The position numbers were made by a program, and so were the translations under genes. A DNA stretch of 64,000 nt, taken from positions 1 to 64,000 of the forward strand of contig CAKUBN010000001.1 of NCBI GenBank assembly GCA_934643185.1, given 5' to 3'. Shown piece after piece: positions 18,171 through 27,295 of this stretch. The notes below the pieces were generated by a model. It was not told where the DNA came from. It ran no database searches and saw only the letters and a program-made list of their open reading frames with translations. This stretch comes from an uncultured Eubacteriales bacterium. Lineage in GTDB: Bacteria; Bacillota; Clostridia; Oscillospirales; Acutalibacteraceae. How positions within the stretch are numbered: position 1 is the first letter of the stretch; every line of letters starts with the position of its first letter.

Positions 18171-19004
18171 TTAAAGTTTAATGTCCAGCTTTTTTGCGAG
18201 GGCCTTGATGTGCTTTGTGGCTTCGATATAATCGATCTCCTCGGTCATGTGCTCCAGCATCATGCACGCACGGTCGTCGAGCTTTGCCATGCAGCGCAGA
18301 TACGTTTCGTAATCCAGCTCGCCGAGACCGGGGCGGCACTCGTCAAGGTGCACGGTCAGCTTTCCGCTTAATCGGATGTCCTTGGCATGACAACTTTTGA
18401 TCTGCGTGCCGAGCTTTTGGAACCACTCTTCGATGACCTCACCGTTTTTGTAGTACAGCTGCGGCGAGCAAATGATGTTCACGGGGTCGAGATGTGCGGC
18501 GAAGCCCTTACGGTCAATGGCCTTGATGAGCTCCACGTAGGAATCTGCCGTATCGGGATACATCCACGGCATGGGCTCTAAGGAATAAGCCGTATTTTTG
18601 GGATTTACCGCATCGATGATGCGCTGCGTCGTTGTGACGATCTCTTCAAACGCGCGCTTTGTGAAGTTATCTTTATGCGGGCCGTCCCACTGGGTGCTGT
18701 ATGAACCCGCGATGTTCACGCAGCAGTTTGCGCCGACGTAATCCGCAAGCTCCAGCTGATGGATGGCCCTTGTGATATTTGCCTCGCGCTTTGCCGCATC
18801 GCGATCTAACGTGTTGTTCCACACGCCGATCTCACAAATGACGAGGTCGTTTTCTGCCGCCGCGTTTTTGTAGCCGTCAATGACGCTTTGCGGCGCGGTA
18901 TGGTCTACGGGAAAATACACCGCGGAATAGCCGGCATCTATTGCGGCCTGCGCCCATTCCTCCGGGGTATTCCACTTTTTAAAGATAAATCCGCCGAATC
19001 GCAT
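18171..19004 (-). CDS. Sugar phosphate isomerase/epimerase-like TIM barrel
   Basis: A 277-residue protein of the AP-endonuclease-2/xylose-isomerase-like TIM-barrel superfamily. Likely metal ligands are in YSLEPMPWM (Glu), AHLDPVNII (Asp), KSCHAKDIRL (His) and ACMMLEHM (Glu), in the family order. GGAGGA precedes the ATG. It is the last gene of a minus-strand run with a Gfo/Idh/MocA oxidoreductase, a VOC protein and an LplABC-type importer. It probably rearranges the sugar or keto-sugar brought in. The exact reaction (isomerase, epimerase, or dehydratase) cannot be told. Confidence 0.82.
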   Translation of the reverse strand: MRFGGFIFKKWNTPEEWAQAAIDAGYSAVYFPVDHTAPQSVIDGYKNAAAENDLVICEIGVWNNTLDRDAAKREANITRAIHQLELADYVGANCCVNIAGSYSTQWDGPHKDNFTKRAFEEIVTTTQRIIDAVNPKNTAYSLEPMPWMYPDTADSYVELIKAIDRKGFAAHLDPVNIICSPQLYYKNGEVIEEWFQKLGTQIKSCHAKDIRLSGKLTVHLDECRPGLGELDYETYLRCMAKLDDRACMMLEHMTEEIDYIEATKHIKALAKKLDIKL

Positions 19005-19019
19005 ACATGTTCCTCCGTT

Positions 19020-20072
19020 TTACCCTAAATTTACCTTTACCCAGCCCTTTTCCGCCGAGGACTTTCTGGCCGCTTCCAAGGCTGCCAGTGTGTTGCGGCC
19101 GTCGAGCCCGGTGACGGGCGGCTCTGTGCCGTTTAAAACCGCATCGACAAACGCATCGATGATGCCGGAAGAAAGCTGATTGGTATTGGTGCTCATGGGG
19201 CTTACATGGTGGCGCGCGCTCGTGCCGTCGCGCAGATCGACCACGATGTCATCGAGCTCGCTGGCAAAGATCTTCATGGTGCCCTTTGTGCCGTAAATGA
19301 CGGTGCTGTTATCCTCTACGCCGTAATTTGTCCAGCTGACGATCATGGTGCCGGGGATGCCGCTGCGCATTTTGAACACGCATATGGCGTTATCCTCCAG
19401 ATCGATGAGATTGCCCTGCGGGTCGCGCTTATCGAGCGTTTGCAGGGTAGCAAAGATGTCCTCGATCTCATCGCCGAGCAGGTAGCGCACAAGGTCCAGC
19501 TTGTGCGAGCCGAGGTCGCCCAAAACACCGAAGCCCGCCTGATTTTTGGAGAAGAACCACGTGTTGCCGCGCTCTACGCTCCACGCTTCCGGGCCGCTAT
19601 GCTTAAAGTTGGTCTGCACCGAAAGAATTTTGCCGACGGCGCCGGCCTCTAAAAGCTCTTTGGCGCGGATGTGCGTGCGCACAAAGCGCTGGTTGTGGCC
19701 GAGCATGAGGATATGCCCGGTTTCTTTCTGCACGCGGATCATTTCATCAGCTTCGTCTACGGACGCCGCCATGGGCTTTTCGCACAGCACCTCTTTGCCG
19801 GCGCGCAGAGCCTGCATGGTATGCGTGCCGTGCAGAACGTTCGGCGTGCAAATGCTGACGGCCTGTACGCGCGCGTCCTTGAGGAGGTCCTCAAAGGTAT
19901 CGAACACGTCGCCGCCGTACTGCTGCGCGAGCGCTTCGGCGCGCTCTTTGTTCTTATCATAAAAGCCGATGATCTCGGCATGGGGATTTGCCGCATATTC
20001 CGGCGCATGACGCGTGCAGGCGATTTTACCGCAGCCGGCAATGGCTACGCCGATTTTCTTTTCAGCCTTCAT
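19020..20072 (-). CDS. Gfo/Idh/MocA-family oxidoreductase
   Basis: A 350-residue NAD(P)-dependent sugar dehydrogenase-like protein. The Rossmann motif is GVAIAGCGKIACTRH (residues 8-22). The EKP motif that carries the catalytic Lys is in EVLCEKPMAAS. GVLGDLGSHKLDLVRYLLGD supplies the conserved GxxxDxGxHxxD segment. It lies between the VOC gene and the TIM-barrel gene on one strand with short gaps. Pairing of this family with AP2-type TIM barrels is known in inositol and 3-keto-sugar metabolism. That role is inferred only. Confidence 0.88.
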   Translation of the reverse strand: MKAEKKIGVAIAGCGKIACTRHAPEYAANPHAEIIGFYDKNKERAEALAQQYGGDVFDTFEDLLKDARVQAVSICTPNVLHGTHTMQALRAGKEVLCEKPMAASVDEADEMIRVQKETGHILMLGHNQRFVRTHIRAKELLEAGAVGKILSVQTNFKHSGPEAWSVERGNTWFFSKNQAGFGVLGDLGSHKLDLVRYLLGDEIEDIFATLQTLDKRDPQGNLIDLEDNAICVFKMRSGIPGTMIVSWTNYGVEDNSTVIYGTKGTMKIFASELDDIVVDLRDGTSARHHVSPMSTNTNQLSSGIIDAFVDAVLNGTEPPVTGLDGRNTLAALEAARKSSAEKGWVKVNLG

Positions 20073-20106
20073 AACTTCTGCGTCCTTTCGCTTAGGGTAT
20101 CTTGTT

Positions 20107-20562
20107 TCAGCGCACCGGCTTGATGTTGAGATTTACGCCGAGCGTGTCTTCACTGTCTACGATCGTCCAGCTGCTGCCCGGGTAAATGCCCACGGTGCGG
20201 TCTGTATCATAGCCTGCGGCCTTGAGTTCTTCGATGATCTCGTCGCGCTTGTCGCCGACCTCGAAACCGATGTGGTGCACGCCGTTGCCGTGCTTATCGA
20301 GGAACTCTTTAAAGGAGCTTTCGCCGCCGGCGGGCTCGTGCAGCTCGATGACAAAACCGTTCATCTCGATATTGCAGACCTTGAGGTCACAGGAAATGGG
20401 CTTGCCGCGATATTTATAATTTTCGTTGCCCTCTAAGTGATTGATGCGAATTTCCGGCACCTCGATGCCGAGCAGGTCTGCCCACTTTTTGGCTGCCGTT
20501 TCGATATCCGAAACCACGATGTTGATTTGAATGAAGCCGTTTTTATTGACAGGTGTATTCAT
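20107..20562 (-). CDS. VOC-superfamily protein (glyoxalase-like)
   Basis: A 151-residue vicinal-oxygen-chelate fold protein with paired beta-alpha-beta-beta-beta units: FIQINIVVSDIETAAKKWAD at the start, VIELHEPAG in the middle, GNGVHHIGFEVGD and WTIVDSEDTLGVNLNI at the end. His and Glu at the usual metal positions are present. It resembles methylmalonyl-CoA epimerase and glyoxalase I more than extradiol dioxygenases. A paralogue lies at 26810 with the same HGxGxHHI segment. It probably acts on an intermediate of the sugar pathway encoded around it. Confidence 0.82.
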   Translation of the reverse strand: MNTPVNKNGFIQINIVVSDIETAAKKWADLLGIEVPEIRINHLEGNENYKYRGKPISCDLKVCNIEMNGFVIELHEPAGGESSFKEFLDKHGNGVHHIGFEVGDKRDEIIEELKAAGYDTDRTVGIYPGSSWTIVDSEDTLGVNLNIKPVR

Positions 20563-20605
20563 GGTAAAATGCTCCTTTGCTTTGCAAAATGAGGAAAGTT
20601 TGGAA

Positions 20606-21508
20606 TCAGCCCTTCACGCTGCCCATAACAAGGCCGGTGGTGAAGTATTTTTGCAGGAACGGATAGATGCAGAGGATCGGAATGGTTGCAAGGAACAGCT
20701 GCGCCGCGTTTGTGGTGCGGGCGTTTGCAAGATTGATGAAGTTGCCGAGCTCCTGGCTGACATTCGTTGCGTTGCGGAAGAAGGCTTCCGGGTTGATGAC
20801 GATTGTCTGCAAATACGTTTGCAGCGGGTATTTATCGACCGTTTTCATGTAGATCATGCCGTCATACCAGCTGTTCCAATGGCCGACGAAGGAGAACAGC
20901 GTGACGGTGGCAAGCGTCGGCGTGCACACCGGCAGAATGACGCGGAACAGCGTTTGGAAGTGGCCGGCGCCGTCGATGTATGCAGCTTCCTCCAGCTCGT
21001 GCGGCAGGCTGCGCATGTAGTTCATAACGACCAGCATGTTGAAGACATTCAATGCACCGGGCAGAATGAGCGCCCAGATGGTGTTTAAAATGCCGGTGTA
21101 TTTGACGACCATGTACGACGGGATGAGGCCGCCGGAAAACAGGATGGTGACGACAAAGAACCACGAGAACACGTTGCGCAGCGGGAACTCCTGCTTCGAT
21201 TTGGAGAGCGGGTACGCCGTGAACACGATGAGGATGAGGTTGAGCGCTACGCCGAGCACGGTGCGCTGTACGGAAATCCACAAGGCACGCAGGAACTGGC
21301 TGCTGCTCATGATGAAGCTGTACGCCGCCGTGTTGAAGCCGATGGGCCAGAATGTGACCGCGTTTGCCGCGACCGCCGTTTTATTCGAGAACGAAATGGC
21401 AAGCAGGTTGATGAACGGCAGCACGCAGATGAGGCCGAGGAACGTCAGCACGATGTAGTTGATGACCAGAAAGACCTTTCTGGAAGGTGAAGATTTCGAT
21501 TTAGCCAT
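20606..21508 (-). CDS. Sugar ABC transporter permease, LplC/YtcP type
   Basis: A 300-residue inner-membrane subunit with six predicted helices. The EAA loop is ELEEAAYIDGAGHFQTLFRVILPV (only its start, EEAAYIDGAG, is diagnostic), where the ATPase binds. The C-terminus FLQKYFTTGLVMGSVKG is typical of carbohydrate permease family members related to LplC and YtcP. It is encoded directly after the partner permease. No ATPase gene is in the operon; such systems usually share an MsmX-like ATPase encoded elsewhere. Confidence 0.92.
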   Translation of the reverse strand: MAKSKSSPSRKVFLVINYIVLTFLGLICVLPFINLLAISFSNKTAVAANAVTFWPIGFNTAAYSFIMSSSQFLRALWISVQRTVLGVALNLILIVFTAYPLSKSKQEFPLRNVFSWFFVVTILFSGGLIPSYMVVKYTGILNTIWALILPGALNVFNMLVVMNYMRSLPHELEEAAYIDGAGHFQTLFRVILPVCTPTLATVTLFSFVGHWNSWYDGMIYMKTVDKYPLQTYLQTIVINPEAFFRNATNVSQELGNFINLANARTTNAAQLFLATIPILCIYPFLQKYFTTGLVMGSVKG

Positions 21509-21527
21509 AAGATCGCCGCCTTTCCCG

Positions 21528-22439
21528 TCAGAAGATCCGGTAACCGGCGAAGCGGTCTGCCAGCCAGTAGGATGCTACGATGAAGATAAAAGAAACGCCG
21601 GATTTGAATAGGCCTGCCGCCGTGGAAAGCGCGTACTGCGCGTTTTCGATGCCGAGACGGAAGACGAATGTATCCAGAATATCGCCTGTGGCGTAAACAG
21701 CCGGGGTGTACATGTTGTAGATCTGATCGAAGCCGCCGTTTAAGATGTTCGCCATGCTGAGCACCGTCATGAGCACGATGGTGCTTAAAAGGCCGGGCAG
21801 CGTGATGTGGATGGTCTGCTGAATGCGGCCTGCGCCGTCGATCTGCGCAGCCTCATACAGGTTTTGGTCGATGCCCGTTAATGCGGAGAGATAAATGACG
21901 GAGCCAAAGCCGAAGCCCTTCCAGATGTCTGTGAAAATCATCGTGATGGGGAACGTTTTTTGGTCGCTCAAAAAGCCGATGGGCCCGAGACCGATGGACT
22001 GCAGAGCGCCGTTGATGACGCCGGTCTGCGAGAGGATGTCTTTGAAAATGCCGGCCAGAATGACCCAGGAGAGGAAGTGCGGCAGGTAAACGAGCGTTTG
22101 ATAGGTACGCTTTACGCCGACCTTTGCGACTTCGTTTAACATGAGCGCAAAGAGAACCGGCACCACGATGCCGCCAATCATTTTGCAAAGGGAGATAAAG
22201 ACCGTATTATAGATGACCTGCCCGATGGTAGGCATTGTAAAGAGGTTTCTGAAGTTTTCAAGGCCGACCCATTCCGAGCCGAAGAAGCCGTTTGCGGGCT
22301 TGAATTTCTGGAACGCGATCACCGTGCCCACCATGGAGCCGTAGCTGTATATCGCCACCAAGATGACCGCCGGCAGCAGCATTAAAACCAGCGGGATCTG
22401 CCGCTTGAATTTGCTGGGTGCTTTTTTCGTTTTTGCCAT
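21528..22439 (-). CDS. Sugar ABC transporter permease, LplB/YteP type
   Basis: A 303-residue permease with six predicted helices. The N-terminal KFKRQIPLVLMLLPAVILV starts the first helix. An EAA loop LYEAAQIDGAGRIQQTI carries the ATPase contact. The C-terminal ADRFAGYRIF closing motif is typical of the LplB/YteP branch, which imports oligosaccharides such as plant-wall fragments. It lies between the binding-protein gene and the second permease. Confidence 0.92.
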   Translation of the reverse strand: MAKTKKAPSKFKRQIPLVLMLLPAVILVAIYSYGSMVGTVIAFQKFKPANGFFGSEWVGLENFRNLFTMPTIGQVIYNTVFISLCKMIGGIVVPVLFALMLNEVAKVGVKRTYQTLVYLPHFLSWVILAGIFKDILSQTGVINGALQSIGLGPIGFLSDQKTFPITMIFTDIWKGFGFGSVIYLSALTGIDQNLYEAAQIDGAGRIQQTIHITLPGLLSTIVLMTVLSMANILNGGFDQIYNMYTPAVYATGDILDTFVFRLGIENAQYALSTAAGLFKSGVSFIFIVASYWLADRFAGYRIF

Positions 22440-22465
22440 ACGCTTTCACCATCTTAAAAGTAAAG

Positions 22466-22493
22466 CCGGGGTGAGCGATGCCGCCCGCCCCGG
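22466..22493 (-). terminator. Hairpin between binding-protein and permease genes
   Basis: CCGGGG (22466-22471) can pair with CCCCGG (22488-22493). There is no strong T-run, so it is more likely a partial terminator or RNA-stabilising hairpin. Such hairpins after the binding-protein gene commonly raise its level over the permeases. Confidence 0.45.
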
Positions 22494-22522
22494 GAATCCG
22501 TTTTCTTTAAACTTAAATTATC

Positions 22523-24241
22523 TTACTCTGCGGGATACATTTCATCCAGCGCGTCCAGCGTTGCCTGGCCGCCTGCCGCAAGCCACTCTTCAACGAAGGT
22601 ATCGAAGTACTCGACCGGCTTGTTGCCCGTGATGATGTCGACAAACGTTGTATCGACCATATCGCCGAGGACAGAGGAGTTCTGCAGCCAGATATCCGGC
22701 ATTTCATTTGCCATCACGTTTGTGACGAGCCAGCCCTTGGACTGGTAGTCGAGCGCGATCTTCATGGAACCGCCGTAACCGTCAATGTACATCTGACCCC
22801 AAGTGCCATATGCGTTGGTGTCGTCCTTCAAGGAACCGTCTTCAAAACCGACGACATAATTGTAATACTCAAGCGCCGTGCCGGCGAGGCCGTCGGAGGT
22901 GCCTGCTTCCAGTGCTTCGTGGATAACCGGTGCGAAGTTTTCGGTCGGCATGCCGATGTAGATCGGGCAAAGTCTGTACTGCTCGTTTGCCCAGTAGGTC
23001 TGGAAGTCGTTCGGGTCCTCAGAACTAATAGCGACCTGCTCGTAAAGGTTCAGAATCTTGATAATCGCTTCCGGGTGCTCGCACTCTGCACTGACCATGA
23101 AGAGGTCGCCGGTCTGGTTGGAGTTGATGCCCATTTTCGGCTCGATACCATCAACGGTCGGAATCGGATACGGACGGGTAATGACGCCGTCCTGCTGATA
23201 AGAATAGTTGAACGGATGCCATGTGCCCCAGTTCATGTGATACATCATGCCAAGTGTACCGTTTGTGACTTCTTCTTCCATGGAAGCCACGTCTTCGGAA
23301 ACGAACTCAGGGTCGATGAGGCCTTCTTCGTACATCTGGTGTACAAGTGCGAGGCAGTCTTTCATTCCGGGCTGCAAATAAGCGAACGTCATTTTGCCGT
23401 CATCATCGCGATAGAAAACGCCGGTGTTACCGTAGCCCGGAACACCGTATGCGCCTGCAAGGCCAAGGAGTGTACCGTAGTTCGACTGCACCACGCTGCC
23501 GGCGAGGCCGAAGCCGTAGGTATCATCCTGACCGTTGCCGTCCGGGTCTTCAAAGGTGAACTTTCTTGCAAGCTCTACCATTTCGTCCACGGTCTTCGGC
23601 GGTTCGGAATTGGTGTTTTCCAGCCAGTCATCACGGATCCAGAGGAACGCTGCCTGATGGAAGTTATCGTTCATATACGGGAAGGCGTAGAGTTGGTTGT
23701 CAATCTTAGCGCCTTCAAACGCATCTGCATATTCGGTCTCATACGCCTTTACGGCATCCGTTGCATACTGCTCAAACACATCGCCGATAGGCTGAATGTA
23801 TCCGGCTTCCTGCGCTTGTTTGAAAAACGTTCTGTTATCGTAACGCACGACATCCGGGAACTCGCCAGAAGCGAGCATTACGTTCATCTTGTTCTTGTAC
23901 GCGTCTGTGGAAATATCTGCAGAGAACGCAACTTCGAGGTCGATGTTGAGTTTTTCTTTGATGAGTCTTGACCAGACGTTGTCATCATACGTATCGCCGT
24001 CTTTGAACTGCTGCACGGCAGAAGCCTGCACAGCCCAAGTCAACTTGACCGGCTCTTCGTACGGGGTGAGCGGGCCGTCTTCTTCCGCCGAAGCTGTACT
24101 TTCTGTGCCGGAAGAGGTGCTCTCTATGCCGGACGATGTGCTGTCAGAATTATCGGAGCCGCCTGCGCAGGCCGTAAGGCCCACGAGCATAGCAACCGCT
24201 GTTAACGCTGCGAGCGCTCTTTTTAAGGTCTTCGTCTTCAT
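22523..24241 (-). CDS. Extracellular sugar-binding lipoprotein, LplA/YtcQ type
   Basis: A 572-residue substrate-binding protein. It has a lipoprotein signal (KTKTLKRALAALTAVAMLVG, lipobox LTAC with the acylated Cys at about residue 25), then a Ser/Thr-rich linker. The large two-lobed binding domain starts near residue 55 and has conserved stretches LASGEFPDVVRYDNRTFF and FPYMNDNFHQAAFLWIRDDW. The length (about 550-570) and the downstream permeases place it with the LplA/YtcQ oligosaccharide receptors. It is anchored on the outer face of the membrane. GGAGG precedes the ATG. Confidence 0.92.
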   Translation of the reverse strand: MKTKTLKRALAALTAVAMLVGLTACAGGSDNSDSTSSGIESTSSGTESTASAEEDGPLTPYEEPVKLTWAVQASAVQQFKDGDTYDDNVWSRLIKEKLNIDLEVAFSADISTDAYKNKMNVMLASGEFPDVVRYDNRTFFKQAQEAGYIQPIGDVFEQYATDAVKAYETEYADAFEGAKIDNQLYAFPYMNDNFHQAAFLWIRDDWLENTNSEPPKTVDEMVELARKFTFEDPDGNGQDDTYGFGLAGSVVQSNYGTLLGLAGAYGVPGYGNTGVFYRDDDGKMTFAYLQPGMKDCLALVHQMYEEGLIDPEFVSEDVASMEEEVTNGTLGMMYHMNWGTWHPFNYSYQQDGVITRPYPIPTVDGIEPKMGINSNQTGDLFMVSAECEHPEAIIKILNLYEQVAISSEDPNDFQTYWANEQYRLCPIYIGMPTENFAPVIHEALEAGTSDGLAGTALEYYNYVVGFEDGSLKDDTNAYGTWGQMYIDGYGGSMKIALDYQSKGWLVTNVMANEMPDIWLQNSSVLGDMVDTTFVDIITGNKPVEYFDTFVEEWLAAGGQATLDALDEMYPAE

Positions 24242-24276
24242 TATATTTCCTCCACTAAAAGTTTTAAGAAAAGATG

Positions 24277-25167
24277 TTATACTTCCCGTCCGCGGATGCG
24301 GTAGCGGACGTATGCAAACTTTTTGCTATCGGGAGACCAGGAATTCACGTTGATCGTGCCCTGTCCGCCGAAAAGCTCTACGATAGTCTTAAGGTCACTG
24401 CCGTCTGCATTCATCAGGCGTAGCTCCACGTATTTGTGCGGTACATGTTCGCCCGGTGCAACATCGCCCTTTTTATACGCGATCATAACGACTTTCGTTC
24501 TGTCCGGCGAAATATGTGGGAACCACGTGTTCCAGTTTTCGTCAAACGTCATCTGGGTCTGCTCGGTACCATCCGCTTTCATGCGCCACGCCTGCATAAG
24601 ACCGCTGCGCACGGAATTGAACCAGATGTACTCGCCTGCGCTGTCGTACTCCGGACCGTCGTTGAGGCCCGGCGCGTCGGTGAGCCGTGTTTCCACGCCG
24701 CCTTCTACGGGGATGGTGTACACGTCGAACTCGCCGTTTCTTTCCGCACAGTACGCGAGCGTTTTGCCGTCCGGGGACCAACCGTGCAGGTAGCTCGGCG
24801 CGAGCGGGGTGATGAGCCGCGGCACGCCGCCCGAGAGCGAGACCGTATACACGCGCGATTTGCCGTCCTCTTTTACGCCGTGACTAACGGCGATGCTTTC
24901 ACCGTCCGGGGAAAGCACGTGGTCGTTGTTGCAGTTGGTGACAAAATCCGTTGGAACCTCGGTGCTTTCTTTTGTTTCAAGATCGAATTTGAAGATTTTG
25001 CCGTCGCTGTTGTACGTCAAATACCTGCCGTCCTTTGACCAGTTCGGCGCTTCGATGAGATACGGGAACTCTTTTATCACATCGTGCGTGTCGGTCTCCA
25101 CATCGTAGATTTCCAAAATGGACTCGTCGTCATCGCGGTACCACGGATCATTTTTGTCGATTGCCAT
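24277..25167 (-). CDS. TolB-like beta-propeller protein
   Basis: A 296-residue protein with at least five WD40/TolB-type blades, each carrying a WSPDGK-like turn (APNWSKDGRYLTYN, HVLSPDGESIAVS, HGWSPDGKTLAYC, HISPDRTKVVMI, NSWSPDSKKFAYV). There is no signal peptide from the ATG at 25167, which is preferred because AAAGGAG precedes it. It is the first gene after the LacI-controlled promoter, ahead of the importer. Oligogalacturonate lyases (PL22) also have this fold, but no catalytic set could be confirmed. A role in handling the imported oligosaccharide is inferred. Confidence 0.75.
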   Translation of the reverse strand: MAIDKNDPWYRDDDESILEIYDVETDTHDVIKEFPYLIEAPNWSKDGRYLTYNSDGKIFKFDLETKESTEVPTDFVTNCNNDHVLSPDGESIAVSHGVKEDGKSRVYTVSLSGGVPRLITPLAPSYLHGWSPDGKTLAYCAERNGEFDVYTIPVEGGVETRLTDAPGLNDGPEYDSAGEYIWFNSVRSGLMQAWRMKADGTEQTQMTFDENWNTWFPHISPDRTKVVMIAYKKGDVAPGEHVPHKYVELRLMNADGSDLKTIVELFGGQGTINVNSWSPDSKKFAYVRYRIRGREV

Positions 25168-25224
25168 AACTATAGCACTCCTTTCTTTGTAGCGTTTTGC
25201 CGCCTTATTTGCTTTTCTGAGGAC

Positions 25225-25253
25225 ATCATAACACAATAAACACGTGTTTTCAA
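25225..25253 (-). promoter_or_regulatory. Promoter with LacI-type operator in its spacer
   Basis: On the minus strand TTGAAA (25253-25248) and TATGAT (25230-25225) are 17 bp apart. The palindrome AAACACGTGTTT (25238-25249) occupies the -35 edge and spacer, where a bound repressor would block RNA polymerase. It drives the TolB-like gene, importer and the enzymes behind it (24277 down to 18171). Confidence 0.78.
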
Positions 25254-25353
25254 GGGGTAATTTACAATTTGAGCATTTTGCCGTGTTAGATACTTGCAAA
25301 CTTATGCACTTCTTACAAATCAGACTGTTTTAACTTTTTTTTTTAAAATTATA

Positions 25354-25406
25354 TTGACATTAAAACGGGTAAAATGGTAGTATTTACCTTGATGAACCCG
25401 TGTTTA
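25354..25406 (+). promoter_or_regulatory. Promoter and operator of the LacI-family gene
   Basis: TTGACA (25354-25359) and TAGTAT (25378-25383) are 18 bp apart. AACCCGTGTTTA at 25395-25406, just past the expected transcription start, keeps the right half (GTGTTT) of the operator found at 25238. Autoregulation is inferred. The rest of the 25168-25585 gap holds no gene. Confidence 0.6.
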
Positions 25407-25585
25407 TGATTATTCGGAAGAGGATCCTTTGAGAGAAGCCGATTTTTCGCGCCGCGCACCGTTTTCCTTTACTTTTTCCGGGTTTCGCATTACAATAAGG
25501 ATATTACAAAGTGCGTATTTCGTCCCGGTATCTTCGGATAATCGCCCTGCATTGGCTCCGGCAGACCCGCAGAAAGGATTTTTGA

Positions 25586-26629
25586 ATGAAAAGATTGAAC
25601 AGCAACGATATTGCGCGCCTTGCGGGCGTTTCCCGCAGCACGGTCAGCCGTGTTGTGAATGGCTATTCAAATGTGCCGGAGGACACACGCGAAAAAGTGA
25701 TGAAGGTCATCAAAGAGAACCACTATTACCCGCTAATCTCTGGCCAGCTTTTGACCGGAAAGAAGACAAAAACCATCGGCCTTTTCTGGTTCAGCCGCAA
25801 AGAGATCGCGCGCGACCCGCTGACAAGCAGCTACTTTATGCACGTAATCGATGCCGCGGCCCAGCGAGATTATCTTGTGCTTTCCTGCATTTTAGACAAC
25901 CTTACAGACAAAAAGAACGTGAATTATATTCGCAAAATTTTCATGGAGGGCCGCATAGACGCCGGCATTTTTGTTGGCACCAACAATAATGAACCGCTCA
26001 TTGACGAGCTTGTAGGGCTTGACAAAATTGTGGGCATGTTCGACTTTTACCATGAGAACGAGGATGTGCCAAACCGACTCTCCGTCAACTTTGACCGCGA
26101 TTCCGGTGAAGCAACCATCGACTATTTATATTCCCTCGGCCATCGAAAGATTGCCATTATTGACGGCGATTTACGGCGTCTTAGCTGTATTCACCGTCAC
26201 GAAAGCTACATGCGCGGCATGATAAAGCATCATTTGCCCATGCAGAACAAGTGGATGACCTACGGCGGCATTGTGCAGGAATCCGGCTATGAAGCCGCAA
26301 AGCGCCTTTTAGAGGGCTGTATGGACGACCTGCCCACGGCCATCTGCGCCAACAACGACGGCGTGGCGTTTGGCGTGTACCAGGCATGTTCCGAGCTTGG
26401 GCTGCGCATTCCGGAGGATATTTCTGTAGTAGGCGCAGACGGACACCAAAACGGCAGCAGCTGTACGCCGCCGCTGACGACCTACGCCTTTGACTTTAAG
26501 CAGATGTTCCAGTCCCTTGTAGACCGCGTGATCGACACGGTGGAGGGCAAGGAAAACGTGCCGCAGACCGAGTTTATCCCCGGTTACCTTGTGGAGCGCG
26601 CCTCATGCAGACGCATTGAGCTGCCGTAA
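25586..26629 (+). CDS. LacI-family transcriptional regulator
   Basis: A 347-residue repressor. The helix-turn-helix with hinge is at residues 3-50 (NSNDIARLAGVSRSTVSRVV, then NGYSNVPEDTREKVM). The periplasmic-binding-like effector domain follows from about residue 62 (KTIGLFWFS to the end), with SLGHRKIAIIDGD and PTAICANNDGVAFGVYQA as family landmarks. It lies between the minus-strand importer operon and the plus-strand VOC-SDR pair. Three matching palindromes surround it. The probable effector is a sugar acid or oligosaccharide of this pathway. Confidence 0.93.
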   Translation: MKRLNSNDIARLAGVSRSTVSRVVNGYSNVPEDTREKVMKVIKENHYYPLISGQLLTGKKTKTIGLFWFSRKEIARDPLTSSYFMHVIDAAAQRDYLVLSCILDNLTDKKNVNYIRKIFMEGRIDAGIFVGTNNNEPLIDELVGLDKIVGMFDFYHENEDVPNRLSVNFDRDSGEATIDYLYSLGHRKIAIIDGDLRRLSCIHRHESYMRGMIKHHLPMQNKWMTYGGIVQESGYEAAKRLLEGCMDDLPTAICANNDGVAFGVYQACSELGLRIPEDISVVGADGHQNGSSCTPPLTTYAFDFKQMFQSLVDRVIDTVEGKENVPQTEFIPGYLVERASCRRIELP

Positions 26630-26660
26630 GTTCAAAAATTTTCACTTTAAAAGCATCGTG

Positions 26661-26724
26661 CCGCCGTGAACGGCTTTCACCGTTTTGCGGCGGTATATTC
26701 CGACGGTTTTATAAACACGTGTTA
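26661..26724 (+). promoter_or_regulatory. Hairpin and LacI-type operator ahead of the VOC-SDR pair
   Basis: An interrupted hairpin with CCGCC...GGCGG outer and AACGG/CCGTT inner arms spans 26661-26693, probably ending the LacI transcript. AAACACGTGTTA at 26713-26724 is nearly identical to the operator at 25238-25249. A weak TTGCGG (26685) with TATAAA (26710-26715) would place the operator over the -10; that promoter is tentative. Confidence 0.6.
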
Positions 26725-26809
26725 ATTCGGCGGTATATCCGCTGCTGATAAAATGGGCGGTCGCTGTATGGCGATACCCCAAAATTTTTAAAAAGGATCG
26801 GTGATCGAT

Positions 26810-27274
26810 ATGGCAGGTATTCTTGGTACAAGCACGCTCGCACAGGTGGGATTCATTGTGCGCGACCTTGAGACGACAAAGAAAAAGTTCGCGGAGTTTT
26901 TCGGCGTTCCGGTGCCGCCGAGCTTTGACGGCGGCAAATTTGAAGTGACCGGCACCACAGTGGACGGTCAGCCAGCCCCGAAGGCCAACTGCCTGATGGC
27001 GTTTTTCGACGTAGGCCCGAACACGCAGATCGAGCTCATTCAGCCGAACGGCGAAAAGAGCACATGGCAGGATTTCCTCGACGAGCACGGTGAGGGCATT
27101 CACCACATTGCGTTTAAGGTGGAGGGCACGGACGAGAAGATCCTTGCCATGGAGACCGCTTTCGGCGCAAAGTGCGTGCAGCGCGGCAAATACGGCGGCG
27201 GCAACGGCGAATATGCATATCTAGATGTGCACGAAGACTTAAAGTGCCTGATGGAGACGCTGGAAAGCTATTGA
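26810..27274 (+). CDS. VOC-superfamily protein, paralogue of the 20107 gene
   Basis: A 154-residue glyoxalase-like protein: TLAQVGFIVRDLETTKKKFAEFF opens the first module, IELIQPNGEKSTWQDFLDEHG the middle, GIHHIAFKVEG carries the metal His, and EYAYLDVHEDLKCLMETLE closes it. The layout matches methylmalonyl-CoA epimerase and the VOC protein at 20107-20562. The ATG at 26810 gives AAAGGA a usable spacing; a GTG at 26801 would add three residues. It heads a two-gene unit with an SDR oxidoreductase behind a LacI-type operator, so it is likely induced with the importer. Confidence 0.82.
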   Translation: MAGILGTSTLAQVGFIVRDLETTKKKFAEFFGVPVPPSFDGGKFEVTGTTVDGQPAPKANCLMAFFDVGPNTQIELIQPNGEKSTWQDFLDEHGEGIHHIAFKVEGTDEKILAMETAFGAKCVQRGKYGGGNGEYAYLDVHEDLKCLMETLESY

Positions 27275-27295
27275 TCGAAAGGAACGGTGTGACCC

